A DNA stretch of 64,000 bases from Thalassospira sp. MCCC 1A01148 (GCF_001613795.1 NZ_LPVZ01000002.1:1-64000); one strand, 5' to 3'. Shown: positions 43,990-52,625, counted from the stretch's first letter. Numbers and translations are program-made. Notes: generated by a model from the sequence alone, not told the origin.

Positions 43990-45078
43990 ATGGCAAACCT
44001 AACCGACACCGTTCCGGCCCGTTACTGGCACCATCTCGATGATGGTCGTATTCAGTGCGATGTCTGCCCGCGCTTTTGCAAGCTCAACGACGGGCAGCGG
44101 GGCTTGTGTTTTGTACGGGCCCGGCAAGGCGATCAGATGGTGCTGACGACGTGGGGTCGATCCTCGGGCTTTTGCATTGATCCGATCGAGAAAAAGCCGC
44201 TCAATCACTTTCTGCCCGGCACCCCGATCCTGTCCTTTGGCACGGCGGGTTGTAACCTGACCTGCAAGTTCTGCCAGAATTACGAAATCTCAAAAGCGCG
44301 CGAGATGGACAAGCTTTCCTCGCTCGCGACCCCGGAAATGATCGCCAAAACCGCCAAGGCCTATGGCTGCTCTGCGGTCGCGTTTACGTATAATGATCCG
44401 GTGATCTTTCTCGAATATGCCGTTGATGTTGCCATTGCCTGTCGCGAAATGGGCCTGCGCACCGTGGCGGTCACGGCGGGTTATATTGGCGATAAGGCGC
44501 GCGAGGAATTCTTTCGTCACATGGATGCCGCCAATGTCGATCTGAAGGGTTTTACGGATCGCTTTTATCATCAGCTGTGCTCGGCCCATCTGGGTGACGT
44601 GCTGGACACGCTTAAATATCTGCGCCACGAAACCGGGGTCTGGATGGAGCTGACCAACCTTGTCATTCCCGGCGAAAATGATGGTGACGCGGAATTCCAC
44701 GAAATGACGTCATGGGTGCATGATGAACTCGGCCCCGATGTGCCAATGCATTTCTCGGCCTTTCATCCCGACTGGAAAATGATGGATACCCCGCGCACCC
44801 CGCCCGAAACGCTGGTGCGTGCGCGCAGGATCGCCATGGAAAACGGCATTCGCTATGCCTATGTCGGCAATGTTCATGACAAAACCCACAGCAGCACCTT
44901 TTGCCACGGCTGCGGTGATATCCTGATTGGCCGTGACTGGTATCAGTTGTCTGACTGGAACCTTGATGCGCAGGGTGCATGTAAAAGCTGTGGTACACAT
45001 TGTGCCGGTGTGTTTCGGGCACATCCCGGCACATGGGGCCCGAAACGCCAACCGGTCCGCTTGATGGCCGGCAACTAA
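43990..45078 (+). CDS. amrS: AmmeMemoRadiSam system radical SAM enzyme
   Basis: A 362-residue radical SAM protein. The [4Fe-4S] motif is CNLTCKFC (C88, C92, C95), preceded by FGTAG. An N-terminal cysteine cluster (CDVCPRFC and GLC, C23, C26, C30, C40) and C-terminal pairs (CHGCGD, CKSCGTHC) probably bind extra metal. AFTYNDPVIFLEYAVD, DLKGFTDRFYHQL and FHPDWKMMDTP follow the AmrS/PflA-like pattern. A GTG at 43987 is possible; neither start has a good ribosome site. It acts with the Memo-AMMECR1 protein by genomic association; the substrate is not known. Confidence 0.92.
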   Translation: MANLTDTVPARYWHHLDDGRIQCDVCPRFCKLNDGQRGLCFVRARQGDQMVLTTWGRSSGFCIDPIEKKPLNHFLPGTPILSFGTAGCNLTCKFCQNYEISKAREMDKLSSLATPEMIAKTAKAYGCSAVAFTYNDPVIFLEYAVDVAIACREMGLRTVAVTAGYIGDKAREEFFRHMDAANVDLKGFTDRFYHQLCSAHLGDVLDTLKYLRHETGVWMELTNLVIPGENDGDAEFHEMTSWVHDELGPDVPMHFSAFHPDWKMMDTPRTPPETLVRARRIAMENGIRYAYVGNVHDKTHSSTFCHGCGDILIGRDWYQLSDWNLDAQGACKSCGTHCAGVFRAHPGTWGPKRQPVRLMAGN

Positions 45079-45141
45079 GCAGTCAGAACCAACAAGACTT
45101 CAGCCGTAAATTCACGGCCATAATTCCGCAGGGAGAACGAC

Positions 45142-45540
45142 ATGGATATCAAACGCGCCGGATCACAGGCCTCAACGGTCGGATCCCCGGAATATTTCAC
45201 CGGACAGGTTCGCATCGAACCGATCATCAGTGCCACGGACCCCGCCCGTGTGGCCGCCGCCAATGTGACGTTCGAGCCGGGCGCACGCACCACATGGCAT
45301 ACCCATCCATTGGGCCAGACCATCATCGTGACCGCCGGTTTTGGCCGGGCACAGCGCGAAGGCGGCCCGATAGAGGAAATCCGTCCCGGCGATATCGTCT
45401 GGTTTGAACCGGGCGAAAAACACTGGCACGGGGCCGGTCCCGAAACCGCCATGACCCATATCGCCATTCAGGAAAAGCTCAATGGCTCCCCGGTCGATTG
45501 GCTGGAACCCGTAACCGATGCGGATTATCTCGGCCAATAA
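45142..45540 (+). CDS. Cupin-domain protein
   Basis: A 132-residue single-domain cupin. Motif 1 is [27 protein letters not shown] with two metal-ligand histidines (WHTHP) and a Gln; motif 2 is [21 protein letters not shown] with HWHG. The layout is like manganese cupins such as the (R)-selective hydroxynitrile lyases and TM1287-type proteins, but the reaction is not predictable. GGGAG precedes the ATG. It lies 63 bases after the radical SAM gene on the same strand and could be co-transcribed with it. Confidence 0.86.
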   Translation: MDIKRAGSQASTVGSPEYFTGQVRIEPIISATDPARVAAANVTFEPGARTTWHTHPLGQTIIVTAGFGRAQREGGPIEEIRPGDIVWFEPGEKHWHGAGPETAMTHIAIQEKLNGSPVDWLEPVTDADYLGQ

Positions 45541-45631
45541 GTATGCGTGGTGATCGTTTTTACTGGCACTGTGGCGTCATATCGCTAAATTGCCACCATC
45601 AGACGAAAGCCTGAGTATCCGCGACCGATCC

Positions 45632-45728
45632 CGTCATCCCCGCGCAGGCGGGGATCCATGGCCTGATGGTGCCTGAAATGGACTCCCGTACCCGTCTTCA
45701 CGGGCACAGGCTCTGTGCGGGAATGACG
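45632..45728. repeat. Dispersed palindromic repeat, copy A
   Basis: A 97-base element with imperfect terminal inverted repeats: CGTCATCCCCGC at the left and GCGGGAATGACG at the right. A small hairpin CCCCGC-GCAGG-CGGGG lies at the left end. The left end matches copy B (49237-49322) through GCGCAGGCGGG and beyond. It lies in the gap between the cupin and GNAT genes and encodes nothing. Confidence 0.75.
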
Positions 45729-45798
45729 ATTTGGCGAGCGGAAGCTTTCGCTTTCGGGAAAATGTTTAAACGGACAGAAAGCACACGCAGTGGCCGGG

Positions 45799-46263
45799 AT
45801 GAAAATTCGCAAAGCCCGTTTGGGCGATGTCGGGGCAATTTTTGCCATCCGAAGCCGCGTGCGTGAAAACCACCTTTCCGCTTCTGAACTGGCCGAACGC
45901 GGCATCACCAAGGCCGCCTTTGGCAAATGGCTGGAACAGGGATACGGCATCTGGCTTGCCGATCTCGATGGCTCTGCCGCAGGCTTCGCCATTGCCATCC
46001 CGAGCGAAGCAACGCTTTGGGCGCTGTTTGTCGATCCGGAATTTGAAGGCCGCGGGGTGGGTGCGGCATTGCTGCGCACCGCCGAAGACTGGCTGTTTGC
46101 CAAGGGATGTAATGACATCTCGCTGACCACCGGGGCCAACGCGGAAAACCGCGCGCATGGTTTTTATGAAAGCCACGGCTGGCATTCCACCGGCGATGTC
46201 GAAAACGACGAGGTGGAATACATCAAATCCAACCCGTCGCTTTCACTGTTTGATTTTGGCTAG
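45799..46263 (+). CDS. GNAT-family N-acetyltransferase
   Basis: A 154-residue acetyltransferase. The fold markers are IRKARLGDVGAIFAIRSRVRE at the start, ATLWALFVDPEFEGRGVGAALLRTAEDWL with the acetyl-CoA loop (EGRGVGAAL, residues about 83-91), and ANAENRAHGFYESHGWHSTG. The substrate is unknown. The ATG at 45799 gives the family start; a GTG at 45790 would add three residues. A palindromic repeat ends 70 bases upstream. Confidence 0.87.
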   Translation: MKIRKARLGDVGAIFAIRSRVRENHLSASELAERGITKAAFGKWLEQGYGIWLADLDGSAAGFAIAIPSEATLWALFVDPEFEGRGVGAALLRTAEDWLFAKGCNDISLTTGANAENRAHGFYESHGWHSTGDVENDEVEYIKSNPSLSLFDFG

Positions 46264-46274
46264 GTCGCCTTGCT

Positions 46275-47507
46275 TTACCGCACCGGAATGCCGCGCGTTT
46301 TCTTTTGGCTTGGTCCCAGTAACACCGGCGCATAACCCATCAAGAACGCCAGCCACCCGCCAATCCACATCATGGTCGCAATCGCCAGAATGGTGACATA
46401 GCCCGATCCGGCGAAACCGACCATGACGCGCAATACGGTCGAAACCCAGATAAGCCCAAACGCACTGTTCAAGGCCCATCCTGCACGCAATTCCCGCCCG
46501 GTATGGCCAAGTGCGGCCCGTCCGGCAATGGCCAGAACCATGCAGGCCATTGCCCCGCCGGTAAGCGCATGCAGGGCATCACGACTGCTCATGACATCAG
46601 GCCACAGGATCGCAACGCCAAGCAGGACAAGCCCGACGGGCACCCAGAAATAACCCAGATGCAGCATGATCACGATGGGTTCGCGCCAGCTGTGCACCCC
46701 GCGCCATCGCACCAAACGGATGGCATGCACAATCCCGGCAAACAGCAACACAGAACCGGCAATCACGCCTGCCGGATCAAGGATCACGGCAACGATGCCA
46801 AGCGCAATGCTGGCCAGACACACCATGTCAAACCGGCCAAACATGCTGGGCATCGGCGCATTGATCTGTTCGCGCTGCATCCAGTTGCGTGTAAAGGCCG
46901 GGATGACCCGTCCGCCGATCAAGCCGATCAGCAAGATGATCGCGAGAATCGCCGTTTGATACAGCATGGCCGGATCAAGGGCGATGACATCAAGGCAGGC
47001 GGCGACAAACAGCGCATCAAACAGCGCGATCATGGAAATGACGGCCAGAACCCGCATATTGCGGTAATTGCGCGCAGCTACCAGTTCCCGCACACCAAGG
47101 GCAAGCAGGAAGATGAAATAAACCAGCGCCCCGACAATCGTCAAAGCCGGGTCCAAATATTCGCCAAATCCAATAGCCAGCCGCCCGATCAGCCAGCTTG
47201 TGGTTAACGCCATTAACATGACCCCGGAAATCGGTGGGCGACTTGTCCAGTTGGCAATCGCGGTCAGCAAGAACCCCCCGATGGCCGCCCCGCCAAATCC
47301 GAAAATCAATTCGTGGGCGTGCCACCACGAACCTGTTCCCAGACTGGGTGTTGCAATGCCATGCACAAAGCCCGCAACCCACCAAACGACAGCCACGATG
47401 GCCAGAAGCCCGGCCAGCAGGAAAAGCGGGCGGAAAGCCCCGGTCCAGAACGGATGTGTGGCGCGTTGTGGTTCGGTAATCGAAATCGGTGCGGTTCTGC
47501 CAGCCAT
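46275..47507 (-). CDS. nnrS: NnrS family protein
   Basis: A polytopic haem- and copper-containing membrane protein linked to nitric-oxide tolerance in denitrifiers. The 410-residue product has about twelve membrane helices. It shows the family landmarks HPFWTGAFRPLFLLAGL, WWHAHELIFGFGGAAIGGFLLTA and GGRVIPAFTRNWMQ, plus HALTGGAMACMVLAIAGRAALGHTGREL. An FNR/NnrR-like box lies at -57 to -70 from the start codon. No nitrite or nitric-oxide reductase gene is nearby, so it acts as a stand-alone gene. Confidence 0.93.
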   Translation of the reverse strand: MAGRTAPISITEPQRATHPFWTGAFRPLFLLAGLLAIVAVVWWVAGFVHGIATPSLGTGSWWHAHELIFGFGGAAIGGFLLTAIANWTSRPPISGVMLMALTTSWLIGRLAIGFGEYLDPALTIVGALVYFIFLLALGVRELVAARNYRNMRVLAVISMIALFDALFVAACLDVIALDPAMLYQTAILAIILLIGLIGGRVIPAFTRNWMQREQINAPMPSMFGRFDMVCLASIALGIVAVILDPAGVIAGSVLLFAGIVHAIRLVRWRGVHSWREPIVIMLHLGYFWVPVGLVLLGVAILWPDVMSSRDALHALTGGAMACMVLAIAGRAALGHTGRELRAGWALNSAFGLIWVSTVLRVMVGFAGSGYVTILAIATMMWIGGWLAFLMGYAPVLLGPSQKKTRGIPVR

Positions 47508-47563
47508 GACATACCTCCAGAATGTTGGAATGCGTCATAGTAGCGACCTTGGCGGATCTTGCC

Positions 47564-47577
47564 TTGACGTTGCGCAA
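47564..47577 (-). promoter_or_regulatory. FNR/NnrR-like binding site upstream of nnrS
   Basis: TTGACGTTGCGCAA reads as TTGAC-N4-CGCAA, a good match to the Crp/FNR-type dyad TTGAT-N4-ATCAA and its NnrR/DNR variants. Centred about 63 bases before the ATG, a class-II activator position at -41.5 would put the transcript start about 22 bases upstream of the start codon. Confidence 0.5.
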
Positions 47578-47750
47578 TTCGTTGGCGTCCGGTTTTGCCG
47601 GGTTGGTGTTGCCTTTGCGTGAAATCGCGCAGGAAATTCAACGATAAACCTTTTCAACCGCGTTTAACGCGCTAGATTAGGGACATCAATTTCTTTGCAG
47701 TTGCTTGATCAAGGGCTGCGCCCCGAAACATGACAGGAGTCCTGTTCACC

Positions 47751-49220
47751 ATGAAGATCACGTTTTCCGATCTCGCCATTCCGAAAACCGGTGCCGTTAT
47801 CGCCTTTGCGACCGAAGGTGCCGATCTGATGCCCAGTGCCGTTGCGCTTGATGAGGCAACCGGGGGTGCGATCACCAAGGCGATCAAGGCGTCGACCTTC
47901 AAGGGCAAGTCGGGCCAGAGCCTGCAGGTCCTTGCACCGGCCAATGTCGATCTGTCGCGCGTGATCATTTTCGGGATCGGCAAGGAAGCCGAATTTGACG
48001 TGATTGCCGCCCAGAAACTGGGGGGCTCTGTCACCACCCGCGCCATCTCGACCGGCGAGAAGGAGCTTTCCGTTCTCTTTGATATGGAAGGTCTGGCGTC
48101 TGATTTCGCGACCGGTGCGATGCTGCGCGATTATCGTTTCGACAAATACCGCACCACCGAAACCAAGGAAGACAAGCCGGTCCTCAAGGCGCTGAATATT
48201 TCAGCCCGCGATCACAAGGACGCCAAGAAGCAGTTTGATTCTGCTAAAAAGGTCGTCGAAGGCGTGTTCTTCACCCGCGATCTGGTGTCCGAGCCGGCCA
48301 ACGTTCTTTATCCCGAAAGCTTCACCAAGGAAGTCAAGGCGCTTGAAAAACTCGGGGTCGAGATTGACGTCCTTGACGAAAAGGAAATGAAAAAGCTTGG
48401 CATGGGCGCACTTCTGGGCGTTGCCATGGGATCGGCCCAGAAACCGGCCATGGTCGTCATGCGCTGGAACGGCGGCAAGAAAAAGGACGCACCGGTCGCC
48501 TTTGTCGGCAAGGGTGTGACCTTTGATACCGGTGGTATCTCGCTTAAACCGGCTGCCGGCATGGAAGACATGAAGTTTGATATGGGCGGTGCCGGTGTGG
48601 TTTCCGGCCTGATGAAGGCGTTGGCTGGTCGTAAGGCGAAATGCAATGTGATCGGCGTGATTGGTCTGGTTGAAAACATGCCGTCATCGACCGCACAGCG
48701 TCCAGGCGATGTTGTGACCTCCATGTCCGGTCAGACGATCGAAGTCATCAATACCGACGCCGAAGGCCGTCTGGTTCTGTGTGATGCGCTGACCTATGTG
48801 CAGGAGAAACACGATCCGCGTCTGATCGTTGACCTCGCAACCCTGACCGGGGCTGTCATCATTGCGCTTGGCCATGAAAATGCCGGTCTGTTCGCCAACA
48901 ATGATGAATTGGCGACCCAGATCAGCACAGCGGGTCTTTCGGTTGATGAAACCGTCTGGCGTCTGCCGCTGGGATCTGGCTATGACAAGCAGCTTAAATC
49001 CGACATTGCCGATATGAAAAATGTCGGCGGTCGTGCGGCGGGCTCGATCACCGCTGCCCAGTTCCTCAAGCGCTTTATCACCAAGGATCGCCCGTGGGCG
49101 CATCTTGATATCGCCGCCATGGCCTGGTCAACGTCCGACAAGGAAGTGACCCCGAAGGGCGCGACCGGCTTTGGCGTGCGTCTGCTTGATCGCTTTGTGG
49201 CCGACAACTACGAAAACTAA
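47751..49220 (+). CDS. pepA: Leucyl aminopeptidase
   Basis: A two-zinc M17 aminopeptidase that removes N-terminal residues in the cytoplasm; in E. coli PepA also binds DNA. The 489-residue product has VAFVGKGVTFDTGGISLKPA with metal-binding Lys and Asp, then the family signature NTDAEGRLVL. The start at 47751 has AGGAG 11 bases before it; the ATG at 47730 is also open but would add seven residues. holC follows, an association common in Proteobacteria. Confidence 0.96.
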   Translation: MKITFSDLAIPKTGAVIAFATEGADLMPSAVALDEATGGAITKAIKASTFKGKSGQSLQVLAPANVDLSRVIIFGIGKEAEFDVIAAQKLGGSVTTRAISTGEKELSVLFDMEGLASDFATGAMLRDYRFDKYRTTETKEDKPVLKALNISARDHKDAKKQFDSAKKVVEGVFFTRDLVSEPANVLYPESFTKEVKALEKLGVEIDVLDEKEMKKLGMGALLGVAMGSAQKPAMVVMRWNGGKKKDAPVAFVGKGVTFDTGGISLKPAAGMEDMKFDMGGAGVVSGLMKALAGRKAKCNVIGVIGLVENMPSSTAQRPGDVVTSMSGQTIEVINTDAEGRLVLCDALTYVQEKHDPRLIVDLATLTGAVIIALGHENAGLFANNDELATQISTAGLSVDETVWRLPLGSGYDKQLKSDIADMKNVGGRAAGSITAAQFLKRFITKDRPWAHLDIAAMAWSTSDKEVTPKGATGFGVRLLDRFVADNYEN

Positions 49221-49236
49221 TCACGTTCCCGATTGG

Positions 49237-49322
49237 CGTCATTCCCGCGCAGGCGGGAATCCACTTCGGCGCTACACGGGAACCAGATTCCGGGTCTGCG
49301 CTTCGCTTCGCCCGGAATGACG
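49237..49322. repeat. Dispersed palindromic repeat, copy B
   Basis: An 86-base element with terminal inverted repeats CGTCATTCCCGC and CCCGGAATGACG, and a hairpin TTCCCGC-GCAGG-CGGGAA at its left end. The left end matches copy A at 45632. It starts 16 bases after the pepA stop, before the terminator. Confidence 0.8.
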
Positions 49323-49335
49323 GTGGTGAAATAAG

Positions 49336-49368
49336 TGGGGCAGGGTGTTGATCACCTTGCCCCATTTT
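49336..49368 (+). terminator. Terminator between pepA and holC
   Basis: TGGGGCAGGGTG pairs with CACCTTGCCCCA over 12 positions (one G-T) around TTGAT, followed by TTTT. Confidence 0.8.
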
Positions 49369-49391
49369 CATGTTCGGGATAAAACCGCCTT

Positions 49392-49847
49392 ATGGCTGAT
49401 ATCTGGTTTTACCATCTCACAAGCATGCCGCTGGAACGGGCCTTGCCCACGCTGCTCTCCAAAACGCTGGAGCGCGAAAAGCGTGCCGTGGTGATGACCG
49501 GTGTCGAAGAACGGGTGGAGGCCATCAATACCCTGCTTTGGACCTATGATCCGGCAAGCTGGTTGCCCCATGGTTCCAAATCCGATGGCGACGCCGAAAT
49601 GCAGCCGGTCTGGCTGACGGCCGAGGATGAAAATCCCAACAATGCCCAGTTCCTGTTTCTGACCGACCGCGCCATGAGCGACAAGGTCGGCGATTATGAA
49701 CGCGTTATCATGCTGTTTGATGATCGCGACCGCGATGCGGTGGCCGAGGCCCGCACGCGCTGGAAAGACTGGAAAGACGCCGGACACAAACTGTCCTACT
49801 GGCAACAAACCCCGCAAGGCGCGTGGGAAAAAAAGGCCGAAAGCTAA
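49392..49847 (+). CDS. holC: DNA polymerase III subunit chi
   Basis: Chi joins the clamp loader to single-strand-binding protein during replication. The 151-residue product begins MADIWFYHLTSMPLERALPTLLSKTLERE and shows AINTLLWTYDPASWLPHG, PVWLTAEDENPNNAQFLFLTD and the final AGHKLSYWQQTPQGAWEKKA, all typical of HolC. The pepA-holC neighbourhood supports the call. Its stop codon lies in the loop of a terminator. Confidence 0.95.
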   Translation: MADIWFYHLTSMPLERALPTLLSKTLEREKRAVVMTGVEERVEAINTLLWTYDPASWLPHGSKSDGDAEMQPVWLTAEDENPNNAQFLFLTDRAMSDKVGDYERVIMLFDDRDRDAVAEARTRWKDWKDAGHKLSYWQQTPQGAWEKKAES

Positions 49848-49870
49848 GAGCAATCGGCCTTTTGGTTTTT
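49831..49870 (+). terminator. Terminator overlapping the holC stop
   Basis: AAAAGGCCGA (49831-49840) pairs with TCGGCCTTTT (49854-49863), then GGTTTTT. The 13-base loop contains the holC TAA (49845-49847). The A-run on the left makes it usable by the convergent GNAT gene. Confidence 0.8.
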
Positions 49871-50495
49871 AAAGTTCCTTGATCAGCAAGATCCAGTTTT
49901 CACCCGGATTATCCCAATCTTCCTTGACCATCCTGCGCGATGCACAGGCGGTATATCCCAACCGTTTATAAAGTCGCACCGCGCCGGGATTGCCATCCGA
50001 TGCAATGATGCTGACCGAAAGCTTGCCAGCCTTGCGCGCGTCACTTTCAGCCGCCCGGACCAGAAATGATCCGACCCCGCGATCGCGAAACGGCGGAAAC
50101 ACTGCCAGCACATTGATGTACCAGCTGCCCGGTGCAAGGCTTTCAAGTTCAAGGATCGGTACGAACAATGGCGGTATTTCCGCAGGATCAACCGGCTCAA
50201 ACGCATCTGGCTGACCATAGGCCGTGATGGCCCCCATGATCTGGTCGTCGCCAACGGCAAGGCATGTGTTGCGGTATGAAAATCCGCCTTCTTCGCGTTG
50301 CGCACGGCGACGGCCGACATCCCACGCAGTTTCATTGCCCTCGATCATATCCTGCCACAGATAAACCGGCAGTCCTTCCCCGGCGAGATTGATCAGTTTG
50401 GCCATGACGTCGGCATCGTCTGGCGTGGCAGCCCGCAGTTCGATTGGCGGTCTTGGTTGTGGCGACTGCGCTGCCAGCTTCGGGTTTGAATTCAT
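49869..50495 (-). CDS. GNAT-family N-acetyltransferase
   Basis: A 208-residue acetyltransferase. Visible are IELRAATPDDADVMAKLINLAGEGLPVYLW, then GSWYINVLAVFPPFRDRGVGSFLVRAAE with the acetyl-CoA loop FRDRGVGSFLV, and GAVRLYKRLGYTACASRRM near the end. The 'EGLPVYLWQDM' opening is shared by a GNAT subgroup found in alphaproteobacteria. Substrate unknown. It follows the homocysteine methyltransferase gene by 54 bases on the same strand. Confidence 0.88.
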   Translation of the reverse strand: MNSNPKLAAQSPQPRPPIELRAATPDDADVMAKLINLAGEGLPVYLWQDMIEGNETAWDVGRRRAQREEGGFSYRNTCLAVGDDQIMGAITAYGQPDAFEPVDPAEIPPLFVPILELESLAPGSWYINVLAVFPPFRDRGVGSFLVRAAESDARKAGKLSVSIIASDGNPGAVRLYKRLGYTACASRRMVKEDWDNPGENWILLIKEL

Positions 50496-50549
50496 TGCTC
50501 GTGTCCCTTTGGGTTTTTCTGTCGTGTCTTTTTTTTATGGTGTATCGGG

Positions 50550-51509
50550 TCAGTGCGCGGCGCGATCTGGCGTCAGCACGTGTTTTGCCATGGCACCGAC
50601 GTGACGATGATCCGTCCCGCAGCAGCCGCCAATCACCGCCAGGTTCGGCAAAAGATCGGCAAGATCGCGATAAAGCTGACCAAGTTCTTCCGGGTCGCCA
50701 TCATCAAGATGCGTGCTGGCATCCAGTTCCGCGTGGCTTTGGCGCGATGCGTTGGCGCGGACGCCGCAGATACGGTTTTTCCAGTCGCCATTCTCTTGCA
50801 GCCGGTCACGGAAATGATCCGGGTGTGCGCAGTTGATCATGTAATAGGCCGGGTAATTGCCTGTGTGTTCATCGACCATCGCAATGGCTTCACGGATTGT
50901 CTCGCCGCTTGGCAGGTTGCCATCTGTTTCGACGGTGAACGAAATAACGCAGGGGACATCGACATCCCGACACGCCAGCGCAATGCCGATGGCCTCGTTG
51001 GGGTAGTTGATGGTCACGACCGAAATCATATCCACACCGGCCTTGGCAAAGCCTACGATTTGCACCGCGTGATAGGCGCGTGCCTGATTGATCGTCATCC
51101 GTTCTGACGGGACATACCCGTCGCCGCGCGGCCCGATATTGCCACTGATCAGGCATGGTGTTGCATCCGAATGATAACGGTCACGCAGCTCTGCCATCAG
51201 TTCAATGGCCTTGCCGTTCATCGCGGCCAGTTCTGCGGCGTCATAACCGATCCTGTTTCCCCAGTCGCGGTTGGCACGCCAGGTCGGGCTTTCAAGGATG
51301 AAGCCAGACTGCGCTTCCTTGGCCAGTGCAAGGTAACGTTCGTAATAGGCAGTGATGTGCGCGCATCCCTCTGGCGTTTTCAGAAGGTCGAAAGATGCAA
51401 AATGCGGAAGCTCGATCCCGTCATGAAAAATCAGGGTGGTCTCAAGACCGCCATCGGTGATGAATTTTGCCCGTCCATGTGGCGGAAGGTGCGGATTGCG
51501 TGTGCTCAT
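50550..51509 (-). CDS. Homocysteine S-methyltransferase family protein
   Basis: A cobalamin-independent methyltransferase (MmuM-like) that would make methionine from homocysteine using S-methylmethionine or SAM. The 319-residue product has the barrel start FITDGGLETTLIFHDGIELP, ESPTWRANRDWG and ISGNIGPRGDGY. Its zinc-ligand cysteines are in INCAHPDH and GGCCGTDHRH. It lies close to metNIQ, which imports methionine, and is divergent from a TetR regulator that could control it. It could also serve a betaine or other methyl donor. Confidence 0.86.
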   Translation of the reverse strand: MSTRNPHLPPHGRAKFITDGGLETTLIFHDGIELPHFASFDLLKTPEGCAHITAYYERYLALAKEAQSGFILESPTWRANRDWGNRIGYDAAELAAMNGKAIELMAELRDRYHSDATPCLISGNIGPRGDGYVPSERMTINQARAYHAVQIVGFAKAGVDMISVVTINYPNEAIGIALACRDVDVPCVISFTVETDGNLPSGETIREAIAMVDEHTGNYPAYYMINCAHPDHFRDRLQENGDWKNRICGVRANASRQSHAELDASTHLDDGDPEELGQLYRDLADLLPNLAVIGGCCGTDHRHVGAMAKHVLTPDRAAH

Positions 51510-51735
51510 GTGTCCGAATTTCAGTTTTTGGTTTCAAATTTTCTACCGCTTGGGTATTTAAACGCGGGCCGGAAATCTCGCTCTGATTGGGTTTTGCTTC
51601 TAGTAGGCATGCGGTCGGTTTTTTCAGATTTCCGAAAACGCATTCAAAACAAATATTTACAAGGGATCCGGTGCTTTTTGGCGCGGCCATGCAGGCCTTT
51701 GGCGACGAAAAACCGTACCGGCGGTAAGGTAAGTG

Positions 51736-52401
51736 ATGAACGAAACGAAAAAACTGACGATCACCGACACGTTTGGCAGCCCCAAACGCAAGGGCGAACG
51801 GACACGCGAACGCATTCTTGAAATTGCTTCGAAATCGATTCTGGAAAAGGGCTTTGGCGCAACCTCGATCGAGGAAATCATTTGCGAGGCGGGCCTGACC
51901 AAAAGCGGGTTCTTCTATCATTTTCGCGACAAGAACGAGCTCGCGCGTGCGCTTTTGCAACGCTATATCGAACAGGATGATGAAATCCTCGATCAGGTAT
52001 TTGATCGCGCACGTGAACTGGTGGACGATCCGCTTCAACAGTTGCTTGCGGCCCTGAAAATGCTGGCCGAGGTGCTCGAAGACCTGCCCAATGGTCATCC
52101 GGGCTGCATTGTCGCGGTTTATTGCTATCAGGAGCGCCTGTTTGACAAGGAAGTCCGGGATTTGAACCGTGATGCGGTTCTGGCATGGCGCATTCGTTTC
52201 CGCGCAACCCTTGATGATATTGCTGGCCAGTATCAAACGACCGAGCCGGTTGACCTTGAACAGGTCGCTGACATGATTTCGACCGTGCTGGAAGGCGGGA
52301 TTGTGATGTCAAAGGCGCTCAATGAACCGCGTAAACTGGCCGATCAGGTCATGTTGTTGCGCAGCTTCATCAAGTTGCTGTTCACCCCGCGTTCGAACTG
52401 A
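51736..52401 (+). CDS. TetR/AcrR-family transcriptional regulator
   Basis: A 221-residue repressor-type protein. The N-terminal helix-turn-helix is RERILEIASKSILEKGFGATSIEEIICEAGLTKSGFFYHFRDKNELARALL (residues 24-74). The C-terminal ligand domain contains the cysteine segment GHPGCIVAVYCYQERL. The GTG at 51733 adds one residue; the ATG at 51736 has AAGGT 5-6 bases before it. It is divergent from the homocysteine methyltransferase gene and upstream of metNIQ, so either could be a target. The ligand is unknown. Confidence 0.9.
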   Translation: MNETKKLTITDTFGSPKRKGERTRERILEIASKSILEKGFGATSIEEIICEAGLTKSGFFYHFRDKNELARALLQRYIEQDDEILDQVFDRARELVDDPLQQLLAALKMLAEVLEDLPNGHPGCIVAVYCYQERLFDKEVRDLNRDAVLAWRIRFRATLDDIAGQYQTTEPVDLEQVADMISTVLEGGIVMSKALNEPRKLADQVMLLRSFIKLLFTPRSN

Positions 52402-52513
52402 AGTTGAACACATAAACTTCTGTAATTTAATGGGAAATCATACATGCCATGCGTAAAATGCATGTTGTTCCCCATTGAAGAATGACGTCCGGTCAGATAC
52501 ACAGGGTTCATTG

Positions 52514-52573
52514 ATCGCGCCGATTTGCTCCTCAGCTTGCGGGCGCGTTAAAAATGCGGCTAAAGCGAGAGGG
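52514..52573 (+). promoter_or_regulatory. SAM-II riboswitch
   Basis: The element begins ATCGCGCCGATTTG, then CAGCTTGCGGGCGCG and TTAAAAATGCGGCTAAAGCG. P1 pairs CGCGC (52516-52520) with GCGCG (52543-52547). The conserved loop GATTT, the linker TTGC and the 3' pseudoknot segment GCTAAA follow the SAM-II (metA motif) consensus as I recall it. It lies 76 bases before metN with a terminator in between, and by family it senses S-adenosylmethionine, turning the methionine importer down when SAM is high. Confidence 0.85.
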
Positions 52574-52594
52574 CGTATATGCTCCGTATGTACG

Positions 52595-52625
52595 ACCGCC
52601 TCGGTAACGCCGCGGCGGTTTTTTT
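52595..52625 (+). terminator. Terminator between SAM-II riboswitch and metN
   Basis: ACCGCC pairs with GGCGGT and continues after one mismatch with CGG/CCG, followed by TTTTTTT. It lies 22 bases after the riboswitch and 25 bases before the metN start. Confidence 0.8.

Noticed and set aside
51600..51640. TetR operator-like sequence around CTAGTAGGCATGCGGTCGG
   Set aside because: The two halves are not convincingly symmetrical, so no operator is claimed.
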